Shown: positions 38,802-48,216, counted from the first letter of the stretch. The stretch: 64,000 nucleotides of DNA from Aquisalimonas lutea (GCF_030409225.1 NZ_JAUFPK010000001.1:1050191-1114190); one strand, 5' to 3'. Notes: generated from the sequence alone by a model not told the origin. Numbers and translations are program-made.

Positions 38802-40022
38802 GTGTCGCTGATCCGCAAGTCCCACAAGCTCGCCGACGTCTGCTATGACATCCGTGGCCCGGTCCTGGAAGAGGCCCGGCGCCTCGAGGACGAGGGCCAT
38901 CGCATCCTCAAGCTCAATATCGGCAACCCCGCGCCCTTCGGCCTGGAAACGCCGGACGAGATCCTCCGGGACGTCATCCGCAACCTGCCGGCGGCCCAGG
39001 GGTATTCCGATTCCCAGGGCATCTTCTCGGCGCGCAAGGCCATTATGCAGCACTGCCAGCAGCGCGGCATCGACGACGTGGCCCTGGAGGACATCTACCT
39101 GGGCAACGGCGTCAGCGAGCTGATTGTCATGGCTACGCAGGCGCTGCTCAACAACGGCGACGAGCTCCTGATCCCGGCGCCGGACTATCCGCTGTGGACG
39201 GCATCGGTGAGCCTCTCCGGCGGCCGGCCGGTGCATTACCTGTGCGACGAGGCCAACGGCTGGCAGCCGGATCTCGCGGACATGGAGGCGAAGATCAGCG
39301 AGCGCACCCGGGGCATCGTGGTCATCAATCCCAACAACCCCACGGGCGCGGTCTACAGCGAGGAGACCCTGCGGCAGGTGGTGGAGCTGGCCCGCCGGCA
39401 CGACCTGGTGCTGTTCGCCGACGAGATCTACGACAAGATCCTCTACGACGGCGCCCGTCACGTGCCCCTGGCCCGCCTTGCCGGGGACTGCTTCTGCGTG
39501 ACCTTCAGCGGCCTTTCGAAGAGCTACCGCGCCGCCGGGTTCCGGTCCGGCTGGATGGTCCTGTCCGGGGGCAAGGAACGGGCGGCGGACTACGTCGAAG
39601 GCCTGAGCATCCTGGCCTCCATGCGGCTGTGCGCCAACGTGCCGTCCCAGTTCGCGATCCAGACGGCCCTGGGCGGCTACCAGAGCATCGACGACCTGGT
39701 GGCCCCGGGCGGGCGCCTGCACGAGCAGCGCCAGCTCGCCTGGGAGCGGGTCAATGCCATTCCGGGGGTGTCCTGCGTGCAGCCCAGCGGGGCGCTGTAC
39801 CTGTTCCTCCGCCTCGACCCCGATGTCTACCCGGTCAGCGACGACCGGCGCCTGGTGCTGGAGCTGCTGCGCCAGGAGCATCTGCTGCTGGTGGAGGGGA
39901 CCGCGTTCAACTGGCCGAACCCCGATCATCTGCGGTTGGTATTCCTGCCCCACGTGGAGGACCTGGAGAAGGCGCTGGACAAGCTGGAGCGCTTCCTGCG
40001 CCGGTATCGCCAGGCCGCCTGA
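38802..40022 (+). CDS. alaA: AlaA-type alanine/aspartate aminotransferase
   Basis: A 406-residue class I/II PLP aminotransferase. The N-terminus SLIRKSHKLADVCYDIRGPVLEEA and the stretch LKLNIGNPAPFGLETPDEI are typical of AlaA (glutamate-pyruvate aminotransferase). Lys240 in SGLSKSYRAAGFRSGW binds PLP; NPNNPTGAVY and DEIYDKILYDG are also present. The start is GTG 38802, set by family length; it lies 9 bases after CGGGAG. Confidence 0.88.
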   Translation: MSLIRKSHKLADVCYDIRGPVLEEARRLEDEGHRILKLNIGNPAPFGLETPDEILRDVIRNLPAAQGYSDSQGIFSARKAIMQHCQQRGIDDVALEDIYLGNGVSELIVMATQALLNNGDELLIPAPDYPLWTASVSLSGGRPVHYLCDEANGWQPDLADMEAKISERTRGIVVINPNNPTGAVYSEETLRQVVELARRHDLVLFADEIYDKILYDGARHVPLARLAGDCFCVTFSGLSKSYRAAGFRSGWMVLSGGKERAADYVEGLSILASMRLCANVPSQFAIQTALGGYQSIDDLVAPGGRLHEQRQLAWERVNAIPGVSCVQPSGALYLFLRLDPDVYPVSDDRRLVLELLRQEHLLLVEGTAFNWPNPDHLRLVFLPHVEDLEKALDKLERFLRRYRQAA

Positions 40023-40152
40023 CCCGGGCGCGGTCCGCCGTGCTCACGCGAACCCGGTACCCGCCTCATGTTTCGCTATGCGGAATATTCTTCCGATTTT
40101 GTTGCTCTGCACGATTGCGTTCCGGCCAGTGAGCGAATATACATGGTGGCAT

Positions 40153-40168
40153 GCCGGCGTGCGCCGGC
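40153..40168. promoter_or_regulatory. Palindrome upstream of the second Liv operon
   Basis: GCCGGC-GTGC-GCCGGC is a perfect 6-bp-arm dyad within the 231-bp, AT-richer region between alaA and the binding-protein gene. It could be an operator or leader hairpin. Confidence 0.35.
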
Positions 40169-40253
40169 TTGCGGAGACCGCCCGAAGCGGCTCCGTGCCT
40201 GACAAAAAATCAATGACAATCAACGGAATCCGCACCGTTGCCTGGAGGAGAAC

Positions 40254-41513
40254 ATGAACCACCGACGCCGTATGGCCCGCGCCCTCGCCGGTCTCGCCGC
40301 CGCGGGCGCCATGACCGTGGCATCCCTTGCCAGTGCCCAGTCCGGTGATCCCATCCGGATCGCCTACATCGAGCCGCTGTCCGGTCCGTTCGCCAATGTC
40401 GGCGATGCCGGTCTGAAGCATTTCCGCTTCGCTGCCGACCGGATCAACGACGAGGGCGGCATCATGGGGCGGCCGGTCGAGATCGTGCCCATGGACAACA
40501 GCCAGAGCCCGTCGGAATCGGCGCAGCTCGTCCAGCGCGCGGCGGACCAGGGGATCCCGTTCGTCACCCAGGGCAACGGCTCCAACGTCGCCAGCGCCAT
40601 CGTCCAGAGCGTCAACCGCAACAACCAGCGTAATCCGGACAATCGCCTCCTGTACCTGAACTATGCCGCGGTGGATCCGGCCCTGACCAACGAGAACTGC
40701 AGCTTCTGGCATTTCCGCTTCGACGCCGAGAGCCGCATCAAGATCGAGGCGCTGACCAACTACATGGCCGAGGAGGGAGAGGCCGAGAAGGTCTACCTGA
40801 TCAACCAGGATTACTCCCACGGCCACGTGGTGGAAGAGCAGGCGCGCCAGATGCTCGCGGAGAAGATGCCCGACGTGGAGATCGTCGGCTCGGCCCTTCA
40901 TCCCATCGGCCAGGTGCGCGATTTCGCCCCCTATGTCTCGCGGATCCGCCAGTCCGGCGCGGATACGGTCATCACGGGCAACTGGGGCAATGACCTGACC
41001 CTGCTGGTGGAAGCGGCCGACGACGCCGGCCTGGATGTCACCTTCCACACCTACTACGGCGGCGGCCTGGGCGTGCCGGCGGCTCTGGGTGAGGCAGGTG
41101 CCGGGCAGCTGACCCAGATCACGGAATGGCACGCCAACGTCAACGTCGACGAGGGCCACGATGAGTACCGCGAGTGGTACGAGGCCTTCGCCGAGCGCTA
41201 CCCCGAGATCGACTGGTACTACCACCGCGTTTACAACCAGATGTACATGCTCAAGGCCGCCGTCGAGGAAGCCGGCACCACCGCCGCGGAGCCGGTGGCC
41301 CATGCCCTGGAAGGCATGGAGTTCGAGTCCCAGACCGGGACGGTGACCATGCGCGCCAAGGACCACCAGATCATCCAGCCCATGTACATCTCCGTCATGG
41401 ATACCGACGTCACCTACGACGCCGAGAACTCCGGAGTCGGGTTCCGTACGCTGGCGAAGATCCCGGCCTCGGAGGCCACCGTCGAGAGCAGCTGCGAGAT
41501 GGACCGGCCGTAA
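40254..41513 (+). CDS. Branched-chain amino acid-type ABC transporter substrate-binding protein
   Basis: A 419-residue exported binding protein of the Liv family. The signal peptide covers residues 1-28 (Arg-rich n-region, ends SLASAQ). The mature start IRIAYIEPLSGPFANVGDAGLKHF is typical. YSHGHVV and TGNWGNDLTLL are further family features. It is the first gene of a complete importer (H, M, G, F follow). ATG 40254 follows GGAGGAG. The exact ligand among amino acids or amides is not evident. Confidence 0.9.
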   Translation: MNHRRRMARALAGLAAAGAMTVASLASAQSGDPIRIAYIEPLSGPFANVGDAGLKHFRFAADRINDEGGIMGRPVEIVPMDNSQSPSESAQLVQRAADQGIPFVTQGNGSNVASAIVQSVNRNNQRNPDNRLLYLNYAAVDPALTNENCSFWHFRFDAESRIKIEALTNYMAEEGEAEKVYLINQDYSHGHVVEEQARQMLAEKMPDVEIVGSALHPIGQVRDFAPYVSRIRQSGADTVITGNWGNDLTLLVEAADDAGLDVTFHTYYGGGLGVPAALGEAGAGQLTQITEWHANVNVDEGHDEYREWYEAFAERYPEIDWYYHRVYNQMYMLKAAVEEAGTTAAEPVAHALEGMEFESQTGTVTMRAKDHQIIQPMYISVMDTDVTYDAENSGVGFRTLAKIPASEATVESSCEMDRP

Positions 41514-41540
41514 TCCGGCTCCGGGTCGATCGCGGTATGC

Positions 41541-41568
41541 GCACCCCCGGCCCGATGGCCGGGGGTGC
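41541..41568 (+). promoter_or_regulatory. Strong intercistronic hairpin after the binding-protein gene
   Basis: GCACCCCCGGCC-CGAT-GGCCGGGGGTGC is a perfect 12-bp stem with a tetraloop, 27 bp after the binding-protein stop and 33 bp before the livH start, followed only by TTC. Such hairpins between a binding-protein gene and its permeases usually protect the upstream mRNA or attenuate read-through, raising binding-protein levels. Confidence 0.65.
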
Positions 41569-41600
41569 TTCAACCGGCAGCGAGCGGTGGTGGGACCTGC

Positions 41601-42551
41601 ATGCTTGAGACAATCGTCTTTTCCCTTCTGAACGGCCTGCTCTACGGCATGCTGTTGTTCATGCTCTCCAGCGGGCTGACGCTCATCTTCGGCATGATGG
41701 GCGTGCTCAATTTCGCCCATGCCAGCTTCTACATGCTGGGCGCGTACTTCGCCTATACCATCGGCCTGTACACGGGGTTCTGGGTGGCCCTGTTCCTGGC
41801 GCCCGTGGCCGTGGGGCTCATCGGCGCGGCCGTGGAGCGCTTCGGGCTGCGCCAGGTGCACCAGTTCGGTCACGTGCCCGAGCTGCTGTTCACCTTCGGC
41901 CTCGCCTACGTGGTCGAGGAGCTGGTGCGGCTGTTCTGGGGCAACGTTCCCATGGACTACCGGGTGCCCGAGGCCCTGGACTTTCCACTGTTCTCGCTAT
42001 TCGGGACGAACTATCCGGCGTTCCGCGCCTTCGTCCTGGTGGTCGCGGTGGTCATGTTCATCGGCCTGTGGGTGCTGCTCAAGCGCACGCGCGCAGGACT
42101 GATCATCCAGGCGTCGCTGTCGCGGCCGGACATGGTCTCCGCCCTGGGGCACAACGTCCCGCAGGTGTTTACCTGGGTATTCGCCTTCGGCACGGGCCTG
42201 GCGGCTCTCGGCGGCGTGGTCGGAGGCATCCAGCTCGTTACCGAGCCCGGCATGGCGTTCATGATGGGCCCCATCGTGTTCGTCGTGGTGGTGGTCGGCG
42301 GCCTGGGCTCCATCCAGGGGGCGCTGATCGCTTCCGTTCTCATCGGCGTACTGCAGACGTTTGCGTTGTCCGTGGACTGGTCGCTTGCGGAGCTGGGCGC
42401 CCTGTTCGGCTATGCGGTATCGCAGGAGAGCTTCTTCGCCACCCTCTGGTACCTGGATACCACGCGCATCGCACCGATTCTGCCGTACCTGTTGCTGGTG
42501 CTGATGCTGATATTCCGCCCGCGCGGCTTGATGGGGAAGCGTGAAACATGA
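41601..42551 (+). CDS. livH: Branched-chain amino acid-type ABC permease LivH
   Basis: A 316-residue integral membrane permease with about eight transmembrane segments. LSSGLTLIFGMMGVLNFAHASFYMLGAY (about 22-49) and VVVVGGLGSIQGALIASVLIG are LivH signatures. It overlaps livM by 4 bp (ATGA). ATG 41601 was chosen; an in-frame upstream start would enter the hairpin region. Confidence 0.92.
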   Translation: MLETIVFSLLNGLLYGMLLFMLSSGLTLIFGMMGVLNFAHASFYMLGAYFAYTIGLYTGFWVALFLAPVAVGLIGAAVERFGLRQVHQFGHVPELLFTFGLAYVVEELVRLFWGNVPMDYRVPEALDFPLFSLFGTNYPAFRAFVLVVAVVMFIGLWVLLKRTRAGLIIQASLSRPDMVSALGHNVPQVFTWVFAFGTGLAALGGVVGGIQLVTEPGMAFMMGPIVFVVVVVGGLGSIQGALIASVLIGVLQTFALSVDWSLAELGALFGYAVSQESFFATLWYLDTTRIAPILPYLLLVLMLIFRPRGLMGKRET

Positions 42552-43837
42552 GCGCATCACAGACCAACGCCCGCGCCCTGGCCGACACTCCTGTCGCACG
42601 CGTGTGGCTCCAGCGGGCCGGGCCCTGGCTGGTGGCCGCGGTCATCGCCCTGGCCGTACCGCTGTTCATGCATTCCAGCCACGCCCTGACCATGCTCAGC
42701 CATATGGGGGTCATGGTCATCTTCGCCCTGTCCTACAACATGCTGCTGGGCAATACCGGCCTGCTGTCGTTCGGCCATGCGGTCTACTTCGGGCTGGGCG
42801 GCTACATGGCCATGCACATGCTGCGCTACATCGAGGCCACGGGATTCGGGCTGCCCCTGGAGCTCGTGCCCCTGGTGGGTGCCGCCGGCGGGCTGCTGTT
42901 CGGCCTGATCTTCGGTGCCGTGTCCACCCGCCGCGCCGGCGTGGTCTTCGCCATGATCTCGCTGGGCATCGGCGAGCTGGTCTCCTCCAGCTCGCTCATG
43001 TTCACCGGGTTCTTCGGCGGCGAGTCGGGGCTGTACGGCAATCGTACCGTGCCGGCGTCCCTGGTGGGGGCGGAGTACAGCTCGGGGCTGAGCACATACT
43101 ACCTGGTCGCCGTATGGGCATTCATCGCCGCCCTCGCCATGTACCTGCTGCGCAAGACGCCCCTGGGCTGGATGGCCAATGCCGTGCGCGACAACCCGGA
43201 GCGGGCCCAGTTCGTGGGCTACAGCCCGCAGATGGTGCGTTTCTTCCAGTTCGTGCTGGCGTCGTTCTTCGCGGGGCTCGCCGGCGGCCTGTTCATCATC
43301 GTCGACGAGATCATCACCGCCGAGACCGTCGGCATGGTGCAGTCCGGCGTGGTGCTGCTCAGCGCCTACATCGGCGGCATCCTGGTATTCATCGGGCCCG
43401 TGGTGGGGGCGATCCTGGTGGTGTTTCTCGAAAGCGAGCTCTCCGCGATCACGAACGCCTGGCTGCTGTACTTCGGCCTGCTGTTCGTCGCCGTGGTGAT
43501 GTTCGCGCCCCAGGGCCTGGCCGGGCTCGCCCTGCAATGGTACGGCGCCTGGCGGGCCGGCGACTGGCGCGGCTCGGTGGCCGCGCGGCTGTACGCTGCC
43601 GGGTCGATGCTGGTTGCGTTCCTCGGGCTGGTGGCGGTCATCGAGATGGCGTATCACCTGTTCCAGCACTGGAACCCGGAACAACCCATGGGGCTGTTCA
43701 TGTTCACGGTCAATGTCACCAATGCGCTCCCGTGGCTGCTCGCCTTTGCCGTGCTGGCTGCCGGCATCGCGGTTTTCATCTTCCATGCCCGGCCAGTGAT
43801 GCAGCGGGCCATTCATGCCTCCGGGGGTGACCGATGA
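42548..43837 (+). CDS. livM: LivM-type ABC permease with C-terminal membrane extension
   Basis: A 429-residue permease. The LivM core is clear (FALSYNMLLGNTGLLSFGHAVYFGLGGYMAMH at about 59-90; VVLLSAYIGGILVFIGPVVGA near 275-295). It continues about 90-100 residues past the usual end (APQGLAGL), with two more hydrophobic stretches (SMLVAFLGLVAVIEMAYHLF and LPWLLAFAVLAAGIAVFIF). The extension occurs in some liv-like systems and its role is unknown. It overlaps both neighbours by 4 bp. Confidence 0.9.
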   Translation: MSASQTNARALADTPVARVWLQRAGPWLVAAVIALAVPLFMHSSHALTMLSHMGVMVIFALSYNMLLGNTGLLSFGHAVYFGLGGYMAMHMLRYIEATGFGLPLELVPLVGAAGGLLFGLIFGAVSTRRAGVVFAMISLGIGELVSSSSLMFTGFFGGESGLYGNRTVPASLVGAEYSSGLSTYYLVAVWAFIAALAMYLLRKTPLGWMANAVRDNPERAQFVGYSPQMVRFFQFVLASFFAGLAGGLFIIVDEIITAETVGMVQSGVVLLSAYIGGILVFIGPVVGAILVVFLESELSAITNAWLLYFGLLFVAVVMFAPQGLAGLALQWYGAWRAGDWRGSVAARLYAAGSMLVAFLGLVAVIEMAYHLFQHWNPEQPMGLFMFTVNVTNALPWLLAFAVLAAGIAVFIFHARPVMQRAIHASGGDR

Positions 43838-44589
43838 GTGATCACACGGCCCTGGCCCTGCACGGGCTGACCAAGGATTTCGGCCGAGCCAAGATTATCC
43901 GCGGCGTGGACCTGGACGTCCCCCGCGGCGAGCGGCATGTCATCATCGGTCCCAACGGTGCCGGCAAGTCGACCCTGTTCAACCTGATCAGCGGGCGCAT
44001 GGAGCCGACCTCGGGGGCCATCGAGCTGTTCGGGCGGGGTATCGGCGGCCTTCCCCCGCACCGGATCAACCGCATGGGCCTGAGCCGCAGCTTCCAGGTC
44101 ACCAACCTGTTCCAGAACATGACGGTGATGCAGAACCTGCGATGCGCCCTGCTCTGGTCCCGCGGCCACGGGTATGCATTCTGGAAGCTGGTGAACGCGC
44201 AGCCGGACGTCACGGCCCGTGCGGAAGAGCTCATGGAACGGCTGAACCTCACCGCCAAGCGCGATGTTCAGGCATCGCTGCTCACCTATGCCGAGCAGCG
44301 GGCGCTGGAGATCGGCGCCACCATCGCCTCGGGGGCGGAGGTCCTGCTTCTGGACGAGCCCACGGCCGGCATGAGCCGGAGCGAGGCGGATGCCATGGTG
44401 GAGCTGATCCGGGAGATCACCCAGGACTGCACCTTGGTTCTGGTGGAGCACGACCTGGGCGTGGTGTTCAATCTCGCCGACCGGATCACGGTGCTGGTCT
44501 ACGGCGAGGTGATCGCCAGTGATGTCCCCGAGGCGGTTCGCGCCAACGCCGCGGTCCAGGAAGCCTATCTCGGCACGGAGGTGCACTGA
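43834..44589 (+). CDS. livG: Branched-chain amino acid-type ABC ATPase LivG
   Basis: A 251-residue ATPase with Walker A GPNGAGKST, a LivG-type middle region SRSFQVTNLFQNMTVMQNL, signature LTYAEQRALEIGATIA and Walker B VLLLDEPTAGMS, followed by VEHDLGVV. It begins inside livM (ATGA) and ends one base into the livF start. Confidence 0.92.
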   Translation: MSDHTALALHGLTKDFGRAKIIRGVDLDVPRGERHVIIGPNGAGKSTLFNLISGRMEPTSGAIELFGRGIGGLPPHRINRMGLSRSFQVTNLFQNMTVMQNLRCALLWSRGHGYAFWKLVNAQPDVTARAEELMERLNLTAKRDVQASLLTYAEQRALEIGATIASGAEVLLLDEPTAGMSRSEADAMVELIREITQDCTLVLVEHDLGVVFNLADRITVLVYGEVIASDVPEAVRANAAVQEAYLGTEVH

Positions 44590-45290
44590 TGCTGGCCACC
44601 CGGGAGCTGAACGCCTACTACGGCAAGTCCCATGTCCTGCGCGGCGTGTCCATGGAGGTCGGCGCCGGCGAGATCGTCAGCCTCGTGGGCCGTAACGGTG
44701 TGGGGCGCTCGACGCTGTGCAAGTCGGTAATGGGGATCGTGCCCCCGGTGGGCGAGGTCCATCTCGACGGCCGGCGGATCACCGGACAGCCCGCTCATCG
44801 TATCTGCCACTTCGGGCTCGGCTACGTACCGGAGGACCGCGCCATCTTCCCCGGGCTCTCGGTTGCCGAGAACCTGGAGCTCGGGGTCAAGCGCAGCCGC
44901 GGCAGCCGCAGCGGCCGCTGGGGCTATCGCCAGGTGTTCGAGCGCTTCCCCCAGCTGGAGCAGCGGCGCGATACGCCGGGCGAAGCCCTGTCCGGGGGCG
45001 AGCAGCAGATGCTCACCATCGCCCGTACGCTCATGGGCAACCCCCGCTGCATCATGGTGGACGAGCCCACGGAGGGGCTGGCGCCGCGCGTCGTGACCGA
45101 GCTCTCGGAGCTGCTGCAGGAGCTTGCCGCGGACGGGCTCGCGGTGCTTCTGGTGGAGCAGAAGCTCAGCATTGCGCTGAACATCTCCCATCGCCTGTAC
45201 GTCATGGGCGACGGCCAGATCGTCTTTGACGGGACACCGCAGCAGCTGCAGGATTCCCCCGAGATCCGCCGGGAGTGGCTCGAGGTCTGA
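44589..45290 (+). CDS. livF: Branched-chain amino acid-type ABC ATPase LivF
   Basis: A 233-residue ATPase with LivF features YVPEDRAIFPGLSVAENLELG, signature LSGGEQQMLTIARTLMGNP and Walker [13 protein letters not shown]. The Walker A loop reads GRNGVGRST: the nearly invariant phosphate-binding Lys is replaced by Arg. The codon is CGC, so it is not a one-base reading slip from AAG. Similar Arg variants occur in some LivF relatives. The ATG overlaps the livG stop by one base. Confidence 0.92.
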   Translation: MLATRELNAYYGKSHVLRGVSMEVGAGEIVSLVGRNGVGRSTLCKSVMGIVPPVGEVHLDGRRITGQPAHRICHFGLGYVPEDRAIFPGLSVAENLELGVKRSRGSRSGRWGYRQVFERFPQLEQRRDTPGEALSGGEQQMLTIARTLMGNPRCIMVDEPTEGLAPRVVTELSELLQELAADGLAVLLVEQKLSIALNISHRLYVMGDGQIVFDGTPQQLQDSPEIRREWLEV

Positions 45291-45800
45291 ATGACCTGGC
45301 GACGGTATTTTGCCTACGGTTCCAACATGCTGGTGGCGCGGCTGCGCGAGCGCACGCCGTCGGCCCGCCTTGTCGGCGCGGCGTCGCTTGCCGGGCACAG
45401 CCTGCATTTCCACCACGTGAGCCGCCAGGACGGCACGGCCAAGTGCAACATCGCGGCATGCGAGGGGGAGGTGGTCCACGGTGTCGTCTACGACGTCCAT
45501 GCCAGCGAGCAGCCGGTGCTGGATCGTGCCGAGGACCTGGGGCGTGGTTACCATATCGAGGAGCGGCAGGTTCTGCTCGGCGCCGATTCCGTATCGGTGT
45601 TCTGCTACGTTGCGGTCCCCGGCACCATCGACGACAACCGCCAGCCGTTCCGCTGGTACCGCGATATCGTGCTCGCCGGAGCCCAGGAGCACGGCTTCCC
45701 GTCGGGCTATGTGGCGCGTATCGCCCGGGAGCCCGTGATCGAGGATCCCGACGCGGAGCGGGCCGCCCGCCACGCGGCGCTCCTTGCGGCTGCCGATTGA
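45291..45800 (+). CDS. Gamma-glutamylcyclotransferase-like (AIG2/GGCT family) protein
   Basis: A 169-residue protein of the gamma-glutamylcyclotransferase superfamily. The signature YFAYGSNML (residues 6-14) forms the substrate loop, and a Glu (about residue 79, RAEDLGRGY) is placed as the expected acid/base. Family members convert gamma-glutamyl amino acids to 5-oxoproline. The ATG is immediately after the livF stop with no intervening base, so it is co-translated with the importer. That hints the imported substrate may be a gamma-glutamyl compound. Confidence 0.8.
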   Translation: MTWRRYFAYGSNMLVARLRERTPSARLVGAASLAGHSLHFHHVSRQDGTAKCNIAACEGEVVHGVVYDVHASEQPVLDRAEDLGRGYHIEERQVLLGADSVSVFCYVAVPGTIDDNRQPFRWYRDIVLAGAQEHGFPSGYVARIAREPVIEDPDAERAARHAALLAAAD

Positions 45801-45889
45801 TTTTTCTTTTCAAACCGTGACGAATTTCGCCTTTTCCTCAGGGACTTTTGCGTGCATCCTCATGCGAAGGGTGAACCGGAGGGGCGGGC

Positions 45890-47878
45890 ATGCCTCGGGC
45901 ATTGGCGATGGTGCTGGTGGCGTTTCTGGCGCTGGGCCAGAACGCGGCTGCGGATGATCGGCTGGCGAACCAGCGCGAGCTGTTCCGGGACGCCCGGGAC
46001 CGCATCGCGCAGGGCCGGGCCATGGATATCGATGCTCTGGAACAGCGCCTCAGCGGCTACCCCCTGACAGCCTACCTGCAACACGACTACCTGCTGCGTG
46101 CGCCGGGCCGCCTCGACGCCGGCCGGGCCCGCGCGTTCCTGGACGCCCACGGCGGCAGCCCGGTCGGACAACGGTTCCGGTATCGCTGGCTCCACGAGCT
46201 GGGGCGACGGGCGGACTGGCAGGAATTTCTCCACTTCTACCGCGGCGGCGGTGGTGCAACGCTGCAATGCTATGCGCTGCAGGCGCGCCGTGCCGCGCGC
46301 GGCGTGGATGACCGGTGGCTGGCACGGGCGCGGGAGCTGTGGCTGGTGGGGCAGTCCCAGCCGCGGGCCTGCGACCCGGTGTTCGCCGAGCTGTACCAGC
46401 GCGACGTACTGACCCGCGAGCAGCGTTGGGAACGTATCACCCGCAGCATGCATGCGGGCAACGCCGATCTCGCCCTGGCCCTGCGCCGGCGCCTGCACCC
46501 GGATGATCGCCCGTGGCTGGACCACTGGCTGGCGGTTGCACGGGATCCGGCAACCGCACTGGAGCAACCGGAGTTCGCCGCTGACACCCGGCGGGGCCGC
46601 CAGCTCGTGCGATTCGGTCTACAGCGGCTGGCCCGCAGCGACCGGGATGCGGCCCGCTCGCTGCTGGCGGCCTGGGCCGAGCGCGGTGTCCTGTCCGACG
46701 GTGCCCGCACGGCGCTGCGCCGCGAGATCGCCCTGCGCTCCGCCTACTCCCGGGATGAGGACGCGCTGGAGCGATTGCAGGCGCTACCGCAAGAGGCGGT
46801 AAACGACGAGGTGCGTGAGTGGCGGGCCCGGGCGGCGGTCCGGCAGCAGGACTGGGAGGCTGCCCTCGCGGCGATCGCGGACCTGGCCGGCACCCAACGG
46901 CAAACGGGAGAGTGGCGCTACTGGCAGGCGCAGGCACTCTGGCGGACGGGCGAGCGCGAGCGGGCCCGCGATGCCTTCCGGGAGCTGGCCGGGGAGCGTC
47001 ACTACTACGGGTTCCTCGCGGCCGATGCCATCGGCCGGTCGTACGCCATGAATCCGCGGCAGCCCGAGGCGGAGCCGGAGAAGCAGGCGCGGCTGGCGGA
47101 CCGCCCGGGGCTTCGCCGCGCCCGGGAGCTGCTCCGGGTGGGCATGATCTCCCGGGCGCGCCGGGAATGGATTACCGCCCTGGCCGGCGACGACGCGGAC
47201 ACGCGGGCGCAGGCGGCGATGCTGGCCCGGGACTGGGGGTGGTACGACCGGGCCATCCGCGGCGCCAACGGCGCCGGCCTCCACGACGCGCTGGGGCTGC
47301 GTTTTCCCGCGGGATTTCGCGAGACGCTCACCGCGGCCGCGGAGGCGGAGGGCCTGGACCCGGCGCTGGTGTTCGCCGTGGCGCGCAAGGAAAGCGCGTT
47401 CTCCCCGGATGCGCGCTCCCGCGCCGGAGCGCTGGGCCTGCTCCAGGTGATGCCCGCCACCGGCCGGCGGGTGGCGCGGGATCTCGGCCTTTCGCTGCCG
47501 AGCGCGGCCGACCTGCTGGATCCGGCGACCAACGCGCGCCTGGGCGCTGCCTACCTGCGGCAGATGCTGGAGCGCTTCGACGGCAATGTCATCCTGGCGG
47601 CCGCGGCCTATAACGCGGGCCCGCGGCGCGCGCAGCAGTGGGCGGAGGACAATGCCGGCCAGCCGGCCGCCGTGTGGATCGAGAACATCACCTACGGCGA
47701 GACGCGGGACTACGTCAAGAGCGTGCTGGCGTTCCGCGCCGTGTTCGACTGGCAGCTGCACGGCGAATCGCGCCGCCTGGCCGGCCTGATGCCGGCGATG
47801 CCCGGCGGTGGCGAGCTGGCCATGGGCGGCGGGCTCGCCATGCCGTCGGGCCGGGCCGGCGAGCCGGTTACCCGGTAG
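45890..47878 (+). CDS. slt: Soluble lytic murein transglycosylase Slt
   Basis: A 662-residue periplasmic enzyme with a signal peptide (about residues 1-21, ending NAAAD). A long all-helical superhelix follows (about 25-470), then the SLT catalytic domain (about 485-610). The latter has FAVARKESAFSPDARS (catalytic Glu), GALGLLQVMPATG and AAAAYNAGPRRAQQW. It cleaves peptidoglycan glycan strands to 1,6-anhydromuropeptides. ATG 45890 follows CCGGAGGGGCG. Confidence 0.93.
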   Translation: MPRALAMVLVAFLALGQNAAADDRLANQRELFRDARDRIAQGRAMDIDALEQRLSGYPLTAYLQHDYLLRAPGRLDAGRARAFLDAHGGSPVGQRFRYRWLHELGRRADWQEFLHFYRGGGGATLQCYALQARRAARGVDDRWLARARELWLVGQSQPRACDPVFAELYQRDVLTREQRWERITRSMHAGNADLALALRRRLHPDDRPWLDHWLAVARDPATALEQPEFAADTRRGRQLVRFGLQRLARSDRDAARSLLAAWAERGVLSDGARTALRREIALRSAYSRDEDALERLQALPQEAVNDEVREWRARAAVRQQDWEAALAAIADLAGTQRQTGEWRYWQAQALWRTGERERARDAFRELAGERHYYGFLAADAIGRSYAMNPRQPEAEPEKQARLADRPGLRRARELLRVGMISRARREWITALAGDDADTRAQAAMLARDWGWYDRAIRGANGAGLHDALGLRFPAGFRETLTAAAEAEGLDPALVFAVARKESAFSPDARSRAGALGLLQVMPATGRRVARDLGLSLPSAADLLDPATNARLGAAYLRQMLERFDGNVILAAAAYNAGPRRAQQWAEDNAGQPAAVWIENITYGETRDYVKSVLAFRAVFDWQLHGESRRLAGLMPAMPGGGELAMGGGLAMPSGRAGEPVTR

Positions 47879-47930
47879 GGAGCCGTGTCGCGGCCTTGCC
47901 CGATCCGTCCGGTGGGCCGAGAATGTGTCC

Positions 47931-47952
47931 CGGGTTGCCGCCCGGCAACCCG
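47931..47952 (+). terminator. Hairpin after slt
   Basis: CGGGTTGCCG-CC-CGGCAACCCG gives a perfect 10-bp stem in the gap between slt and the DUF1289 gene. No U-tract follows, so termination may be partial. Confidence 0.5.
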
Positions 47953-47991
47953 CCCTTGGTCGCGCGGGGCCGTCAACCGGGAGGCCGCTCG

Positions 47992-48216
47992 ATGTCCGTG
48001 TCGTCGTACCCTGAATCCCCGTGCGTGGGGCTCTGCCAGATGGATGGCGAGCGCCGGCACTGCCTCGGCTGCGGCCGTACGCTCGACGAGATCGCCTCGT
48101 GGTCGCGCATGAGCGTTGCGCAAAAGCGCGAGGTGCTGCAGCGGCTCGGCCGCGGCAGCACTACTGAGGGGACGGCGGAGGAGCCCGGCGCGAAGGATAC
48201 TAGAAGCGGACGTTGA
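47992..48216 (+). CDS. DUF1289 family small Cys-rich protein
   Basis: A 74-residue protein with the DUF1289 pattern: SPCVGLCQMDGERRHCLGCGRTLDEIASW (residues ~8-36) with four cysteines in C-x3-C and C-x2-C pairs, likely binding a metal. The function of the family is unknown. Its 3' end overlaps the convergent barrel gene by 17 bp. Confidence 0.85.
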   Translation: MSVSSYPESPCVGLCQMDGERRHCLGCGRTLDEIASWSRMSVAQKREVLQRLGRGSTTEGTAEEPGAKDTRSGR

